DNA of 64,000 bases, taken from positions 63,262,127 to 63,326,126 of the forward strand of contig NC_067495.1 in assembly GCF_947179515.1 (NCBI RefSeq). Direction: 5' to 3'. Position numbers and translations under genes: made by a program. Below, one piece after another: positions 35,454 to 46,779 of this stretch (position 1 is the first letter of the stretch; each line of letters opens with the position of its first letter). The notes beneath the pieces are model-generated. The model saw nothing but the letters and a program-made list of their open reading frames with translations, made no database searches and had not been told where the DNA came from. The DNA comes from Apodemus sylvaticus. Taxonomy: Eukaryota; Chordata; Mammalia; Rodentia; Muridae.

Positions 35454-37362
35454 GAAACTAATTATTTTCTAGTGAAATCATTTAAGACATCAGCAGGACA
35501 GAATAGAAATACTAGAAATAATTTCTTGGTTGTCGATTTGTCCTTTTGATGGTGTCCTTTGCCTTACAGAAACTTTGTAATTTTATGAGGTCCCATTTGT
35601 CAATTCTTGCTCTTAGAGCATACGCTATTGGTGTTCTGTTCAGAAACTTTCTCCCTGTACTGATGTCCTCAAGGGTCCTTCCCCAGTTTCTTTTTTATTA
35701 GCTTCAGAGTGTCTGACTTTATGTGGAGGTCCTTGATCCATTTGGAGTTGAGCTTAGTACAAGGAGATAAGAATGGATCAATTCGCATTCTTCTGCATGC
35801 TGACCTCCAGTTGAACCAGCACCATTTGTTGAAAAAGCTATCTTTTTTTCATTGGATGTTTTCAGCCCCTTTGTCGAGGATCAAGTAGCCATAGGTGTGT
35901 GGTTTCATTTCTGGATCTTCAATCCTGTTCCATTGATCTGCCTGCCTGTCACTGTACCAATACCATGCAGTTTTTAACACTATTGCTCGGTAGTATTGCT
36001 TGAGGTCAGGGATACTGATTCCCCCAAAATTTCTTTTGTTGTTGAGAATAGTTTTAGCTATCCTGGGTTTTTTTGTTATTCCAGATGAATTTGAGAATTG
36101 CTCTTTCTAACTCTATGAAGAATTGAGTTGGGATTTTGATGGGTATTGTGTTGAATCTGTATATTGCTTTTGGCAAAATGGCCATTTTAACTATATTAAT
36201 CCTGCCAATCCATGAGCATGGGAGGTTTTTCCATTTTTTGAGGTCTTCTTCCATTTCCTCCCTCAGAGTCTTGAGGTTCTTGTCATACAGATCTTTCACA
36301 TGTTTGGTAAGAATCACCCCCAAGGTATTTTTATACTGTTTGTGGCTTTCACCAACCCTACATCTGATAGAGGGTTAATATCCAATATATACAAAGAACT
36401 CAAGAAGTTAGACCCCAGAAAACCAAATAACCCTATTAAAAATGGGGTACAGAGCTAAACAAAGAATTTTTCACCTGAAGAACTTCGGATGGTGGAGAAG
36501 CATCTTAAAAAATGCTCAACATCATTAGTCATTAGGGAAATGCAAATCAAAACAACCCTGAGATTTCACCTCACACCAGTCAGAATGGCTAAGATTAAAA
36601 ACTCAGGAGACAGCAGGTGTTGGCGAGGATGTGGAGAAAGAGGAACACTCATCCACTGCTGGTGGGGCTGTAAGATGGTACAACCACTATGGAAATTAGT
36701 CTGGCTGTTCCTCAGAAAACTGGACATGACACTTCCGGAGGACCCTGCTATACCTCTCCTGGGCATATACCCAGAGGATTCCCTGGCATGTAATAAAGAC
36801 ACATGCTCGATTATGTTCATAGCAGCCTTATTTATAATACCTAGAAGCTGGAAAGAACCCAGATGTCTCTCAATGGAGGAATGGATACATAATGGAATAC
36901 TACTCAGCAATTAAAAACAATGAATTCATGAAATTTTTGGGCAAATGGTTGGAACTGGAAAATATCATCCTGAGTGAGGTAACCCAATCACAAAAGAATA
37001 CACATGGAATGCAATCACTGATAAGTGGATATTAATTAGCCCAGAAGCTCTGAATACCCAAGACACAATTAGCATAACAAATGACTCCCATGAAGAAGTA
37101 AGGAGAGGGTCCTGATCCTGGAAAGGCTTGATCCAGCATTGTAGGGGAGTACCAGGACAGAGAAAAAGGAGGAAGGTGATTGGAGAATGGGTAGAGAGAA
37201 GAAGGCTTATGGGACATATGGCTAGGGGGGAACCGGGAAAGGGGAAATCATTTGGAATGTAAACAAAGAATATAGAAAATTTAAAAAAAAGAAACTAATT
37301 ATTTTATAGTGAAATAATTTAAGACAACAGCGGGACAGAATAGAAATATTAGAAATAAATTC
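35454..37362 (+). mobile_element. L1 with 5' inversion (twin priming) and 72-bp flanking duplication
   Basis: 35526-36347 is L1 ORF2 on the minus strand; 36348-37290 continues the same L1 on the plus strand to its A-rich tail. In L1 order the inverted piece ends about 17 bases before the start of the plus piece, which is the arrangement made by twin priming. The copy is flanked by 72-bp direct repeats at 35454-35525 and 37291-37362, with six mismatches, much longer than the usual 7-20 bp. Both ORF2 parts carry stops. Confidence 0.93.
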
Positions 37363-37694
37363 AGTATGCAGGCAAATGATCTACAACAAAAGAATATACA
37401 ATAAGGGATTATTTCTTCCAAAAATTATTTTGGGAATACCAGATATCCAAATACTGCCTCTCTCCAAGTTTATACTTGCATTACATTACATACAAAACTG
37501 ATTAAATTTGACTAAAATGGATGGCTGATTTAAACATATGACCCAAATCCCTAAAACTCCGAGAAACACAGGCAGGAGAGCAACTTCAGTCCACTGATGT
37601 TAGTGATATTTTAATGGATATGATACCAAAGCAAGAACAATGAAAACAAAAATAAACAGCATTATGAGAAAAGGAAATATTTTTTCAAAGCAAA

Positions 37695-38090
37695 CAATAA
37701 AAATAAAAAAGCAATGATCAGAATGGAAGAAAATATTTTCAAATTCTATATCCAACAATGGGCTCATATCCAAAATATACGAAGAAACACTGCAACCAAA
37801 ACCCCAGAAGAAAACTTACTTAAAATGAGCAAAAAAGTTGAGCAGGTATTTTCCAAAGAAAGCCATATAAATGTTAAACAAGTACATTAAAGGGTGTTCA
37901 GCATGACTGATCAACATCACTGATATATAAATTGAAGCCACAATACTAAAATGGCTATATTGAAAGTAAAAGAAAAAATCAAGGTTATGAATAAAAGAGA
38001 ACACTTATATATTGTTGCTAGAAATAAAAACTAGTAAGGATATTTTGACAAACAGTATGGAGGGTCCTCAAAAACTAAAATGTAGGCCTG
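37695..38090 (+). repeat. Ancient L1 ORF2 3' fragment
   Basis: Blocks such as caatgggctcatatccaaaa and gcatgactgatcaacatcac follow the order of the ORF2 C-terminal region of mammalian L1. It is highly diverged. Confidence 0.6.
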
Positions 38091-38950
38091 CATCCACCCA
38101 TAGAACCCTTTGAACAGCTTCCGATACTCTATTCCATACTCAGACTCTCCACCTTTTCTTCCTCCAAGGTCTATCCGGTAAACAACCCCAACGACCCAAG
38201 ACTTGTTTTTATGAAATCTAGCCTGGGCTCCACAGCCAGCACCCAAGTCTAGTCTGGCCACCTGAACCTTGCCACAGACAACTGTCTAAGTCTCACATTC
38301 TATTCCCAGGCCCAGTCTCATCATGTCTTCCTGTGCCACCGCCATCACCTAAACTGCTGCATCCTATCTGCATTTGAAGCTCAGAAGATCTTTTGTGCCA
38401 CCTCCACCACTCCACTCCATTCCACTCCACTCCGCTCCACACTCAGCCTTCCTATGCCATCCTCCAAGGTCTAGCCTGGTGGGTGCCCTTGATATCCTCA
38501 TCCATACCTTTTCTGGAATCTAGCAGATAGGTTTAGGCTGAGTCTCACAACCAGTGTACCAGCCTAGTCTGTCCTTTCCCACCTGCACTGCAGAGGAGCT
38601 CAAGGCTTGGGTCAGAATTGTCTCAGGATTTCTCCACATCATAGCCAACTTAGACCTATTTACCCCCACATTTGTTGTTTGGATAGGAAGCACATCCTTT
38701 ATACCTGACCAGGTCCTTCTGCCAACCTGAATTTATTCTACCTAAAACATTTCCAACCTCTAGATCCAACCTGCCCTCATACCTTCTTCTCCTCCAACCT
38801 TCTCTACCCACAACAAATGAAGCACACACATCCAGAGTTCATCATGGGAAAATCGACAATGAAAGACCAAGCCATATCTTGTCTTTAAAACCTACCAGTC
38901 CTGTAGAAGAGCTTGCTAATGAAAATCACTTAGATGAACTCACAGTCTGC
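38091..38950 (+). repeat. C-rich repeat-like region, possibly L1/HAL1 5' part
   Basis: C- and T-rich sequence in which ctccaaggtctatccgg (38165) recurs as ctccaaggtctagcctgg (38463), with a CCACT pentamer-like run at 38400-38440. It directly precedes an old L1 ORF2 fragment. It may be the 5' region of a rodent L1 or HAL1, but I cannot confirm it. Confidence 0.35.
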
Positions 38951-39904
38951 ATCAGTCTAAATGGGGAGAAGCTTGAAGTAATCTAACTGTAGTCAGGGAT
39001 GAGACAGGATCAGCACTGTCCCCACTCCTTTTCAAAATTGTGCTCAAAGTACTCACTGGAGCAATAAGGCTAGAGAAAGAAACTGAAGGGATATAAATAG
39101 GGAAAGACCTAAACTATCTCTATTTGCAAATGATATGATATTATACATTAGAAACTCACCCCAAATTACCACAAAAATTTTAGAAACAAATTCAGCAGTA
39201 GGGCAGGATATAGAATCCACTTGAAAAGCTTAATCTTTTCTCTATACTATCAACAAATACAGAGAAGGAGATCATGGGAACACTCCCATTCACAATAGCT
39301 GCAAACAAACCAAAATATCTAGGAATAAACTTAAACAAGAAAGTGAATTACATCTACAATAAAAACTTTAAAGCTATGAAAAAGAGTTACAGCACTGTAA
39401 ATAAGCTGTATTTATTTTTTTATTTGTCCACAGTATACTGTTTCTGCATATGGGTGTCATTATGCATACTGAATATCTCCCTTTTTGTCTTAGGTACCAA
39501 TGTGAGAGCTGAGATGTATTGCTTCTTTCCATTGTTGATGGCTTATCTGAAGAGAAAATTGTAAATAAAAAGTGTGCCTTAAACAAGTTGCATATCTCAT
39601 TATGGCTCTTGGCATTTTTAATTCTTACATTTTTTTAAATTGGAAATAACAATTGCATATATAATATATAGTGTAACTTTATGAGAGATATAAGTTGTGG
39701 AATGATTAAACCAACCTAATTCGTGTACACTTTACCTCACATATGTGGGGTTAGTGATGCATTTAGTTAACAAATGTAAGAAACAGGACAGCCTTTTATT
39801 TCTTATCTTCCCATTAATGAAATCACCATCTATTTTCATTAGAGCATTACTTCACAAAGTCATAAGAAGGATGATGCAGCAATGTAGGACAGAGAAGTGG
39901 GAGG

Positions 39905-40020
39905 GGGTTGATTGGGTGGAGGGAAGAGGGTTTATGGGACTTATGGAGAGGAGGAAACTGGGAAAGGGGAAATCATTTGGAATGTAAACAAAGAATATAG
40001 AAAAAAAGACAAAATAAAAA
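39905..40020 (+). repeat. L1 3' end fragment
   Basis: The typical rodent L1 3' UTR and tail: gaagagggtttatgggactt, then aaatcatttggaatgtaaac and an A-rich end. The same wording occurs at 37195-37290. Confidence 0.75.
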
Positions 40021-40684
40021 GAAGGAATTTCAGTTTTAAAAAAATGGAAAGACATTCGTGTCCATGGATTAGTAGAGTAAACATTGTAAAAATGACAATT
40101 CAAGCAAAACTATTGATTCAATGCAATCCTGGTCAAAAGCCCAACTCATTCTTGTCAAAAAGAGGAAAGCTGTCCTAAAATTCCTATAAAATTACAAAAG
40201 ATAGCCAAGACAATCCTTAGAGAAAATAGGTGCAGTGCTGGATTACAATTCCAGATCTTAAGATATATTACATGTCCACAATAATAAACAAACTATGTCA
40301 TTGGCAAAATGATATATTTTATCAATGGAAAAAAATCAAAGACCCAAACATGAGCATGCATGACTTCAGCCACTTAATATTTGACAAAGATGTAAAAAAT
40401 ATATGCTGGAGAAAAGGATCTCCAACAAATATTGCTGGGAAAACTGGATGCCCATGTTCAAGGGAAAGAAATTAGACCTGTACTTATCACTTTTCACAAA
40501 ACTTAACTCAAAATGTAGCAAAGCCCAAAACCTGAGACCTGAAAAAAAACATAGGCAATATCTACATGATATAGATGTAGGACTTCCTGACTACGACACC
40601 ATTGGCCCAGGAATTAGGCCAACCATTGTCAACTGAGACATGATGAAAGTCAAAAGCTTCTGCACAGCTAAAGGAACAATCAAT

Positions 40685-40851
40685 AAGATGACTTTCCACA
40701 GCCGGGTAGTGGTGGCACACGCCTTTAATCTCAGCACTTGGGAGGCAGAGGTAGGTGGATTTCTGAGTTCCAGCACAGCCTGGTCTGCAGACTGAGTTCC
40801 AGGACAGCCAGGGCTATACGGAAAAACCCTGCCTTGAAAAAAGCCAAAAAA

Positions 40852-40923
<72 letters not shown>

Positions 40924-40987
40924 AAAAAGAAAGAAAGAAAAGAAAGAAAGAAAGAAAAGAAAGGAAAGAAAAGATGTCTTTCCACAG
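40685..40987 (+). repeat. B1 SINE with (GAAA)n tail and target-site duplications
   Basis: The B1 body (40702-40845) ends in a tract of AAAG/GAAA repeats to about 40970. Flanks aagatgactttccacag (40685-40701) and aagatgtctttccacag (40971-40987) differ by one base. The tail is a microsatellite grown from the poly(A). Confidence 0.93.
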
Positions 40988-41002
40988 AATTGGGGTGTAA
41001 TG

Positions 41003-41324
41003 ATTTGTTTATGCTTGGCACAGGGAGTAGTACTATTGGGTGTGGCCCTGTTGGAGTAGGTGTGCCACTGTGGATGTTGGCTTAAAGACCCTTGTCCTAG
41101 CTGTCTGGAAGTCAGTATTCCTCTAGCAGCCTTGAAATGAAGATGTAGAACTCTCAGCTTTTCCTGTACCAGGGCTGTCTAGATGCTGCCATGCTCCCTC
41201 CTTGATGATAACAGACTGAACCTCTGAACCTGTAAGCCAGCCTCAATTAAATGTTGTCCTTCATTTGTAAGACTTGCCTTGGTTATGGAGTCTGTTCACA
41301 GCAGTAAAACCCTAACTAAGACAG
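41003..41324 (+). mobile_element. MaLR-type solo LTR
   Basis: The blocks tgtggccctgttggagtagg, gaactctcagcttttcctgt, gatgataacagactgaacct and ttcacagcagtaaaacccta are the forward form of the LTR type seen in reverse at 58557-58850. Confidence 0.6.
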
Positions 41325-41425
41325 GGGTGGGTATCTTTTCAGCTATACATCTGATAGGACATTAATAACCAGGATCTAAAAGAACTCACAAAACAGAGTC
41401 AAAAATGACCCATTTGAAAAATAGG

Positions 41426-41595
41426 CAGTGGTGGCGCACACCTGTAATCCCAGCATTTGGGAGGCAGAGGCAGGTGGATTTCAGAGTTAGAGGCCAGCCT
41501 GGTCTACAGAGCGAGTTCCAGGACAGCTAGGGCGACACAGAGAAACCCTGTCTGAAAAAACAAACAACAACAAAAACAAAGACAAAAAACAAAAA
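41426..41595 (+). repeat. B1 SINE
   Basis: The B1 order is ggcagtggtggcgcacacct, ggaggcagaggcaggtggat, ctggtctacagagcgagttc, gaaaccctgtctgaaaaaac, with an A/C-rich tail. It is inserted in the old L1. Confidence 0.93.
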
Positions 41596-42024
41596 CAAAA
41601 ATTAGCCTGGGGATTAAATAAGAGAGTTTTCAAAAGAAGAAAAAAAATGGCTAAGAAATATCTCAAAAAAGTTCATCATCCCTAGCAATTAGGGAAATGC
41701 AAATCAAAACAACTTTGAGATGTCATCTTTCCCAAGTCAGAGTGTCAAAGATTAACTGAATAACTGACAACAAATGTTGGAGGGGATTTGGGAAAAGAGA
41801 AGCCTCATTCATTGTTGGTGGGATTCCAAACTGGTGTAGCCATTATGGAAATCACTGTGGAGGACTCTCAAATAGCTAGAAAAGAAATCTACCATATGAT
41901 CCAGCTATACTATCCCTTAGCATATGCCCAAAGGACTAGACATCCTATGCCACAGACCCTAGGTCAGCCATGTTCATTACTAGTCTATTCACAATGGCTA
42001 GGAAATGAAAACAACCTAAATGCC

Positions 42025-43100
42025 TGTGCTGGTGAGTTTATGTCAACCTGACACAAGCAAGAGACATTGGAGAGGAGGGAACCTCAACTGAGAAAATGCC
42101 TTCATTAGTTTTGGGCATAGGCAAGTCTGTATGACATTTTTTAAAATTAGTGGTTGATGAAGGAGGACCCAGGACATTATAGGTGATTCCATCCCTGCAC
42201 TGGTGATCCTGAGGTCTATAAGGAGAAGGCTGAGCAAACCAGTAAGCAGCACCTCTCCATGGTCTTTGCATCAGCTCCTGCCTTCGGGTCACTCCCCTGT
42301 TTGAGTTACTGTCCTGACTTCCTTCCATGATGAACAGTGATATGGAAATAAGCCAAATAAACCCTTTCCTCTCTAACTTGCTTTTTGGTCATAGTTTTGA
42401 AGGCATGAAGGGATCCTGGAGAGTAGCTAAGGCTTAGCACCATGTGGCGGGGCTGGAGTCACTGAAGACAGCCCAGGAGAGACTATTGGTGAAGATGTAG
42501 TCCAGTCACAGAAGGGGACTCCAGCAGTTTTTGAGATTCCAGTAACATGGGAAAACCACCAAGAAAATTAGCAGCAGTGGAGTGAAGCCAGCTGAATACG
42601 AAAGACAAGATCTGTGTGCTGCAGAGGGCAGAACCAGAGAGGTGACTCAAGCACTTTGGAGGAACCCAGAAGATCTTTGGTAAATTCTAGGCATTGGATA
42701 TTGAATTATTTGCACAATAATTTGGTTTTGCTTTGTTCAGATTGTCAGTATGCCCTTTTTTCTCTCTTGAAGTAAGAAAGTATTTAACACAATTTGAATT
42801 TTACAGAAGCCCACAATTCAGAGATTTTGAATTTTAAAGGAGTTTGGATTTGAAAAGAGACTGGCCATTTTAGAGGCCTTTTTTTTTTTTAAGTATTTGG
42901 ATTTTTAAAAGATCTTGAGACTTAAAATTTTTGGAGTATTGTGATGCTCATATTAATGTGATATCTTGGGGATAAATAAAAATGGAAACATTGTGGCTTA
43001 ATAAAGATGTATTTGTGTGTCAATTTGCCAAAAGGTCACAAATGATGCCTAGTTCTGTGTGTCAACTTGACACAAGATAGAGTCATATGGGTCTTCGTAA
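42025..43100 (+). mobile_element. ERVL-MaLR element: 5' LTR, internal region, truncated 3' LTR
   Basis: A complete LTR (42025-42410, beginning tgtgctggtgagtttatgtc with an AATAAA near 42356) is followed by about 630 bp of non-coding MaLR internal sequence. A second LTR then begins at about 43047 (the tgtcaacttgacacaagata block) and is cut off near 43100 by the next L1. Confidence 0.65.
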
Positions 43101-43975
43101 ATTTCAAATCATCCACTTCAATTCCACTCACCTCCCCAGCCCTTAGTATTTTCTCTCTGTCCTTGCAACTCTCCTGTAAAAGAAAATAATAGCTTCTGCC
43201 TGGTCCTTTCTATGGGGGTAGACTCTTGGCTGGTCTGCTCCAGTGAAGACACCATATCCTGATCCATTCTAGAGAACCTGCTGCAGTCAGAGCAGTTGGT
43301 AAGAACTACTCCCCTGGAATCCCAGAGCTGCTGCTGGGAGCCTTGTGGACTCGGGACCCATCAGCCACCAAACCCCCCACATTCCCGAATACTAGTTCCC
43401 TTCTATCACTTCTGCCCCTTCCTCCTCCTGGTCATTTCTTCTGGGGCAGACTCTTAGCTGGTCTGCTCTAGTGAAGACATCATATCCTGACCCATCCTAG
43501 AGACCCCACTGCACTCAGAGAAGTTGAGGATCAGCTGCACTCAGAGCAGTTGGACAACATCTTGACTGCTTCACAGAAGACCCAATAGTCTGAAGGCCTT
43601 CCAGGAGATCTACTCTTCCCCAGTGAAGAGCCCCCAGTTGGAAGGCCCCACAGGTGGTCTGCAAAGGCTACAGGCCTATCAGGAGACCTGAAGTGACCCA
43701 GGGACAAAAGAGGCAGACTCCAGACAGTCACCCAGACCAATAAACATCAGGGATATCCAGATGGTGAAAGGCAAGTGTAAGTCCATAAGCAACAGAAGCC
43801 AATATACCTGGGCATCATGAGAACCCAGTTCTCCCACCAGACAAGCCCTGAATACACCAACACACCTGATAATCAGGAAGCTGACATAAATTCTATATCA
43901 TGAGGATAATAGAGTTCTTTAAGGAGGATATCAATAACTCACTGAAAGAAATTAAGGAAAACACGGGTAAAAAAG

Positions 43976-45904
43976 TTCTGTCTCCATGTGCAGGATGGCA
44001 CCAACATGCTTTAAATGTTTAAATGTTTAAATAAATAAAAGTCCTCTTGCTTTTTGCATCGATTCCCATCTCCGTGTGATTCACTCAGGGGGTCTCTCTG
44101 GTAAGTTAAGACTCCCTCAAGTCTTACATTTGGTGCATTGGCTAGGAAACTGACCTCCTGTGGGGACACGCTGGAGTAGTGAATCGGAAGTCTCACCGTG
44201 CGGTTTGTTTTCTGTCTCACTGTTTGTCAAAGTGTGAATCTTTACACTTGTCTGAACTTTTGGTTTGCTTGCAAATGTCTAGGATGCTGGAGGCTCGGAG
44301 AGCCTATGGTGTCTGGTGTGGTGAGCTTGACTGGCAAGTGTGCCAAAGGTCGAGACCACGGGAGTATAGGGGACACCCCAGACCTAGGAGAGAACCTGGA
44401 GAGCTCTGCTCCTTCTGAACATGGCAGGACAGTAACTGCGGGAGTTGTGCTATGATCTGGTTTATCCAGCTCCTGCCACGGGCAGGGGCACCTGGTATCT
44501 GTAACTGGGCCAATGTAGGGACAAAATGTTTCCTCTGTGTTCCTTAGTGTCTTGTTCTGTGTCCCTGGACCTAGGTGAGCCTGTGGCAGGGTTGTTTTTC
44601 TCTGTGTTGTTTCAACCCAGAGCGGCACACATCTAGCAATGCACCCGTGCTTCGCATCATACCCCTTCCCCCTGTTCCAGAGGCTGGTGGAGAAATGTGG
44701 GCGGGGCCAGATGTGGGGCTGGCAGGGGGCCACCCCCTGGCCAGACACTGGCTACTGCAGGATGCACTTCCACCTTGGTGATGCACTGCAACCAGCTCCA
44801 GGATGGCAGAGAAGGCCTGGCGGGGAAAGGTGAGTCACCCATGACACCGAACCACCCAACCCTGTCACCCCTCCCCGACATCCTGGGGAGCCTGGCTGCC
44901 ATCCCACAGCTTGACCAATCTCCCATCTCTGCCCCATCACCTTTCTCCCTCTTGAGGGAGGAGGCCTGGGTGGCGGGGCCTGTAAGATGTCAGGTGGTTA
45001 TTAGTCAATACATTCTATGTTTTTTTCTGAGCATTCTTACTCAGGAATGCCCCCTGGGTAGAGAACTGAATTCAGCTTGTCCAGCTTGACTCCAGGTAGG
45101 AGCAGAAAGCTGGGGGGAGGGGTCCATGGAGCCACAGTCATTATATCTCATTGGGTAGATAAAAACCTAGAGGCTTATACAGTATCTTAGCTTATTTTAT
45201 TTGTTTTAGATTGTTTTGATTTTCATAATGGCTGTGATGTTGAGTTTTGTGGTTATATTATTCCTCTGGGAAAGAGGTCAAAATGAAGGTTTTTCTGGTT
45301 ACTGGCTCAAGGATAGGCTGATTTGGAAAAAAGGATTTTTGTCTTTCTGTTTTTAAAAAGGGTAATTAGGCTCTGAACATCTTCCAGAGCTATTTAGATC
45401 AGAAATTATAGAGGGAGACCTCCAGAGAACTAGATTCCAGAATATGAAACAACAACAACAAAAAAAAAGATCTGTCTTTGTGATACTAAAATTTTGTTTT
45501 GAGATTTATATATTACAGAAAATACAGCCAGGTTGAGTCTCCTCATAGAACATGCTGAACTCACCTGCTTGAACTCTTGATGTCCTGGACTTCAGCTAGA
45601 TCCAGTCAAGACACAGAAATCTGAGACCAACCAACTCCCCCATTTTTTCTACCCTTCCCCCACCCCCTTATTAATATCCCAATACCCATACTCAGCTTGA
45701 AGAAGTTACAAAGAGTTGTTGACCCAGTTCCCTGGAATTTGGGGCTGCAAAGGGCTGTTATTAAGTTGTCTTTCTAGAGAATGTAGAAATGGTCAGATTT
45801 GAAACAGAGAGGAAATAAGATTGATTATATAGCCATAATTTCATTTGGCAAAAAATCCTTTTAATTGTTACTAAGTTAAAGTCATAAGTTCTTATTGGGT
45901 ACAG
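43976..45904 (+). mobile_element. ERV fragment (R-U5 and leader) inside L1 ORF1
   Basis: Colinear with 5215-3298 of the minus-strand ERV (1929 versus 1918 bp). It begins TTCTGTCTCCATGTGCAG, within a few bases of the transcription start predicted from the other copy's TATA box, lacks U3, and ends inside the leader. R-U5 is 43976-44128, then the primer site. It is flanked by the 7-mer aaaaaag (43969-43975 and 45905-45911). No gag or pol is included. See findings for how it may have arisen. Confidence 0.85.
44131..44148 (+). other. ERV primer-binding site, tRNA-Gly
   Basis: The site is tggtgcattggctaggaa, complementary to the tRNA-Gly (GCC) 3' end with about two mismatches. It is two bases downstream of the U5 end (ttaca). 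Confidence 0.8.
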
Positions 45905-46779
45905 AAAAAAGAGGTGAAGGAATTGAATAAAGTGCTCTAAGACCTAAAAGTGGAAATAGAAACAAAAAAAAAAAACGTTAATAGAGGCAAACCTGGAAAT
46001 GAAAAACCTAGGAAAGAGGTCAGGGATTACAGATATAAGTATTACCAACAGAATACAAGATATAGAAGAGAGAATCTCAGGTATAGAAGATACCATAGAA
46101 GAGATTGACAAAGCTATCAAAGAAAATTCAAAACATAAAAACTCCTAACCCAAATCATCCAAGAAATTCAACACATAATGAAAAGACCAAATCTAATATA
46201 ATCAAAATAGAGGAGAATGAAGCTTCTCAGCTCAAAGGACCTGAAAATGTCTTCAACAAAATTATAGAAGAAAACTTCCACAACCTAAAGAAGGAGATGG
46301 CCATAAAGGTACAAGAAGCCTATAGAACATCAAATAAATGGGACAGGAAAGAAAATCCTCTCGTCACATAATAAAACACTAAACGGACAGAACAAAGAAA
46401 GAATATTAAAAGCTGCAAGGGAAAAGGACCAAGTAACATATAAAGGTAGACCTATCAGAATTACACCAGACTTCTCAACAGAGACACTAAAAGCCAGAAG
46501 AGCCTGGTCAGAGGTCATGCAGACTCTAAGAGAACACAAATGCCAGCCCAAGCTACTATACCCAGCAAAACTCGCAATCAACATAGATGGAGAAACCAAA
46601 ATATTTCAGGACAAAACCAAATTCAAACAGTATCTATCTACCAATACAACCCTACAGAGGATCCTAGAAGGAAAACTCCAACACAAAGAAGGTACCTGCA
46701 CCAAAGAAGGGACAAGATAAAGGATCTCACAACAAAGCCAAAAGGAGAGAACCACAAGCACATAAAGCGACCTACAAAA

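Larger units (their letters stand above)
38950..42024 (+). mobile_element. Old L1 ORF2, colinear but split by later insertions
   Basis: Four pieces follow ORF2 order: 38950-39390 (RT region; a diverged catalytic motif reads LFANDMILY), 40030-40701, 41325-41425 and 41600-42024. They are separated by unassigned DNA with another L1 tail (39391-40020), a B1 (40702-40970), a MaLR LTR (41003-41324) and a second B1 (41426-41595), and cut by a further MaLR at 42025. No frame is intact. It is the oldest layer of this stack. Confidence 0.7.
43900..46730 (+). pseudogene. L1 ORF1 remnant, interrupted by ERV sequence
   Basis: The coiled-coil start (FFKEDINNSLKEIKEN-type) lies at 43900-43968. The frame resumes at 45905 with the KEVKELNK-type segment and continues through RRM- and C-terminal-domain-like parts (EHKCQPKLLYPAKL at about 46530). 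1.93 kb of ERV and several frameshifts break it. The normal product is an RNA-binding chaperone of the L1 particle. Confidence 0.8.

Noticed and set aside
38399..38445. CCACT/CCATT pentamers resembling satellite DNA
   Set aside because: Only about seven impure units; too short to call a satellite array.
40738..41085. Lys/Glu-repeat frame at the end of a B1
   Set aside because: It is the translation of the B1 tail microsatellite (GAAA)n.
44820..44836. Strong splice-donor-like GTGAGT in the ERV leader copy
   Set aside because: The sister ERV lacks it and neither copy is spliced there, so it is probably chance.
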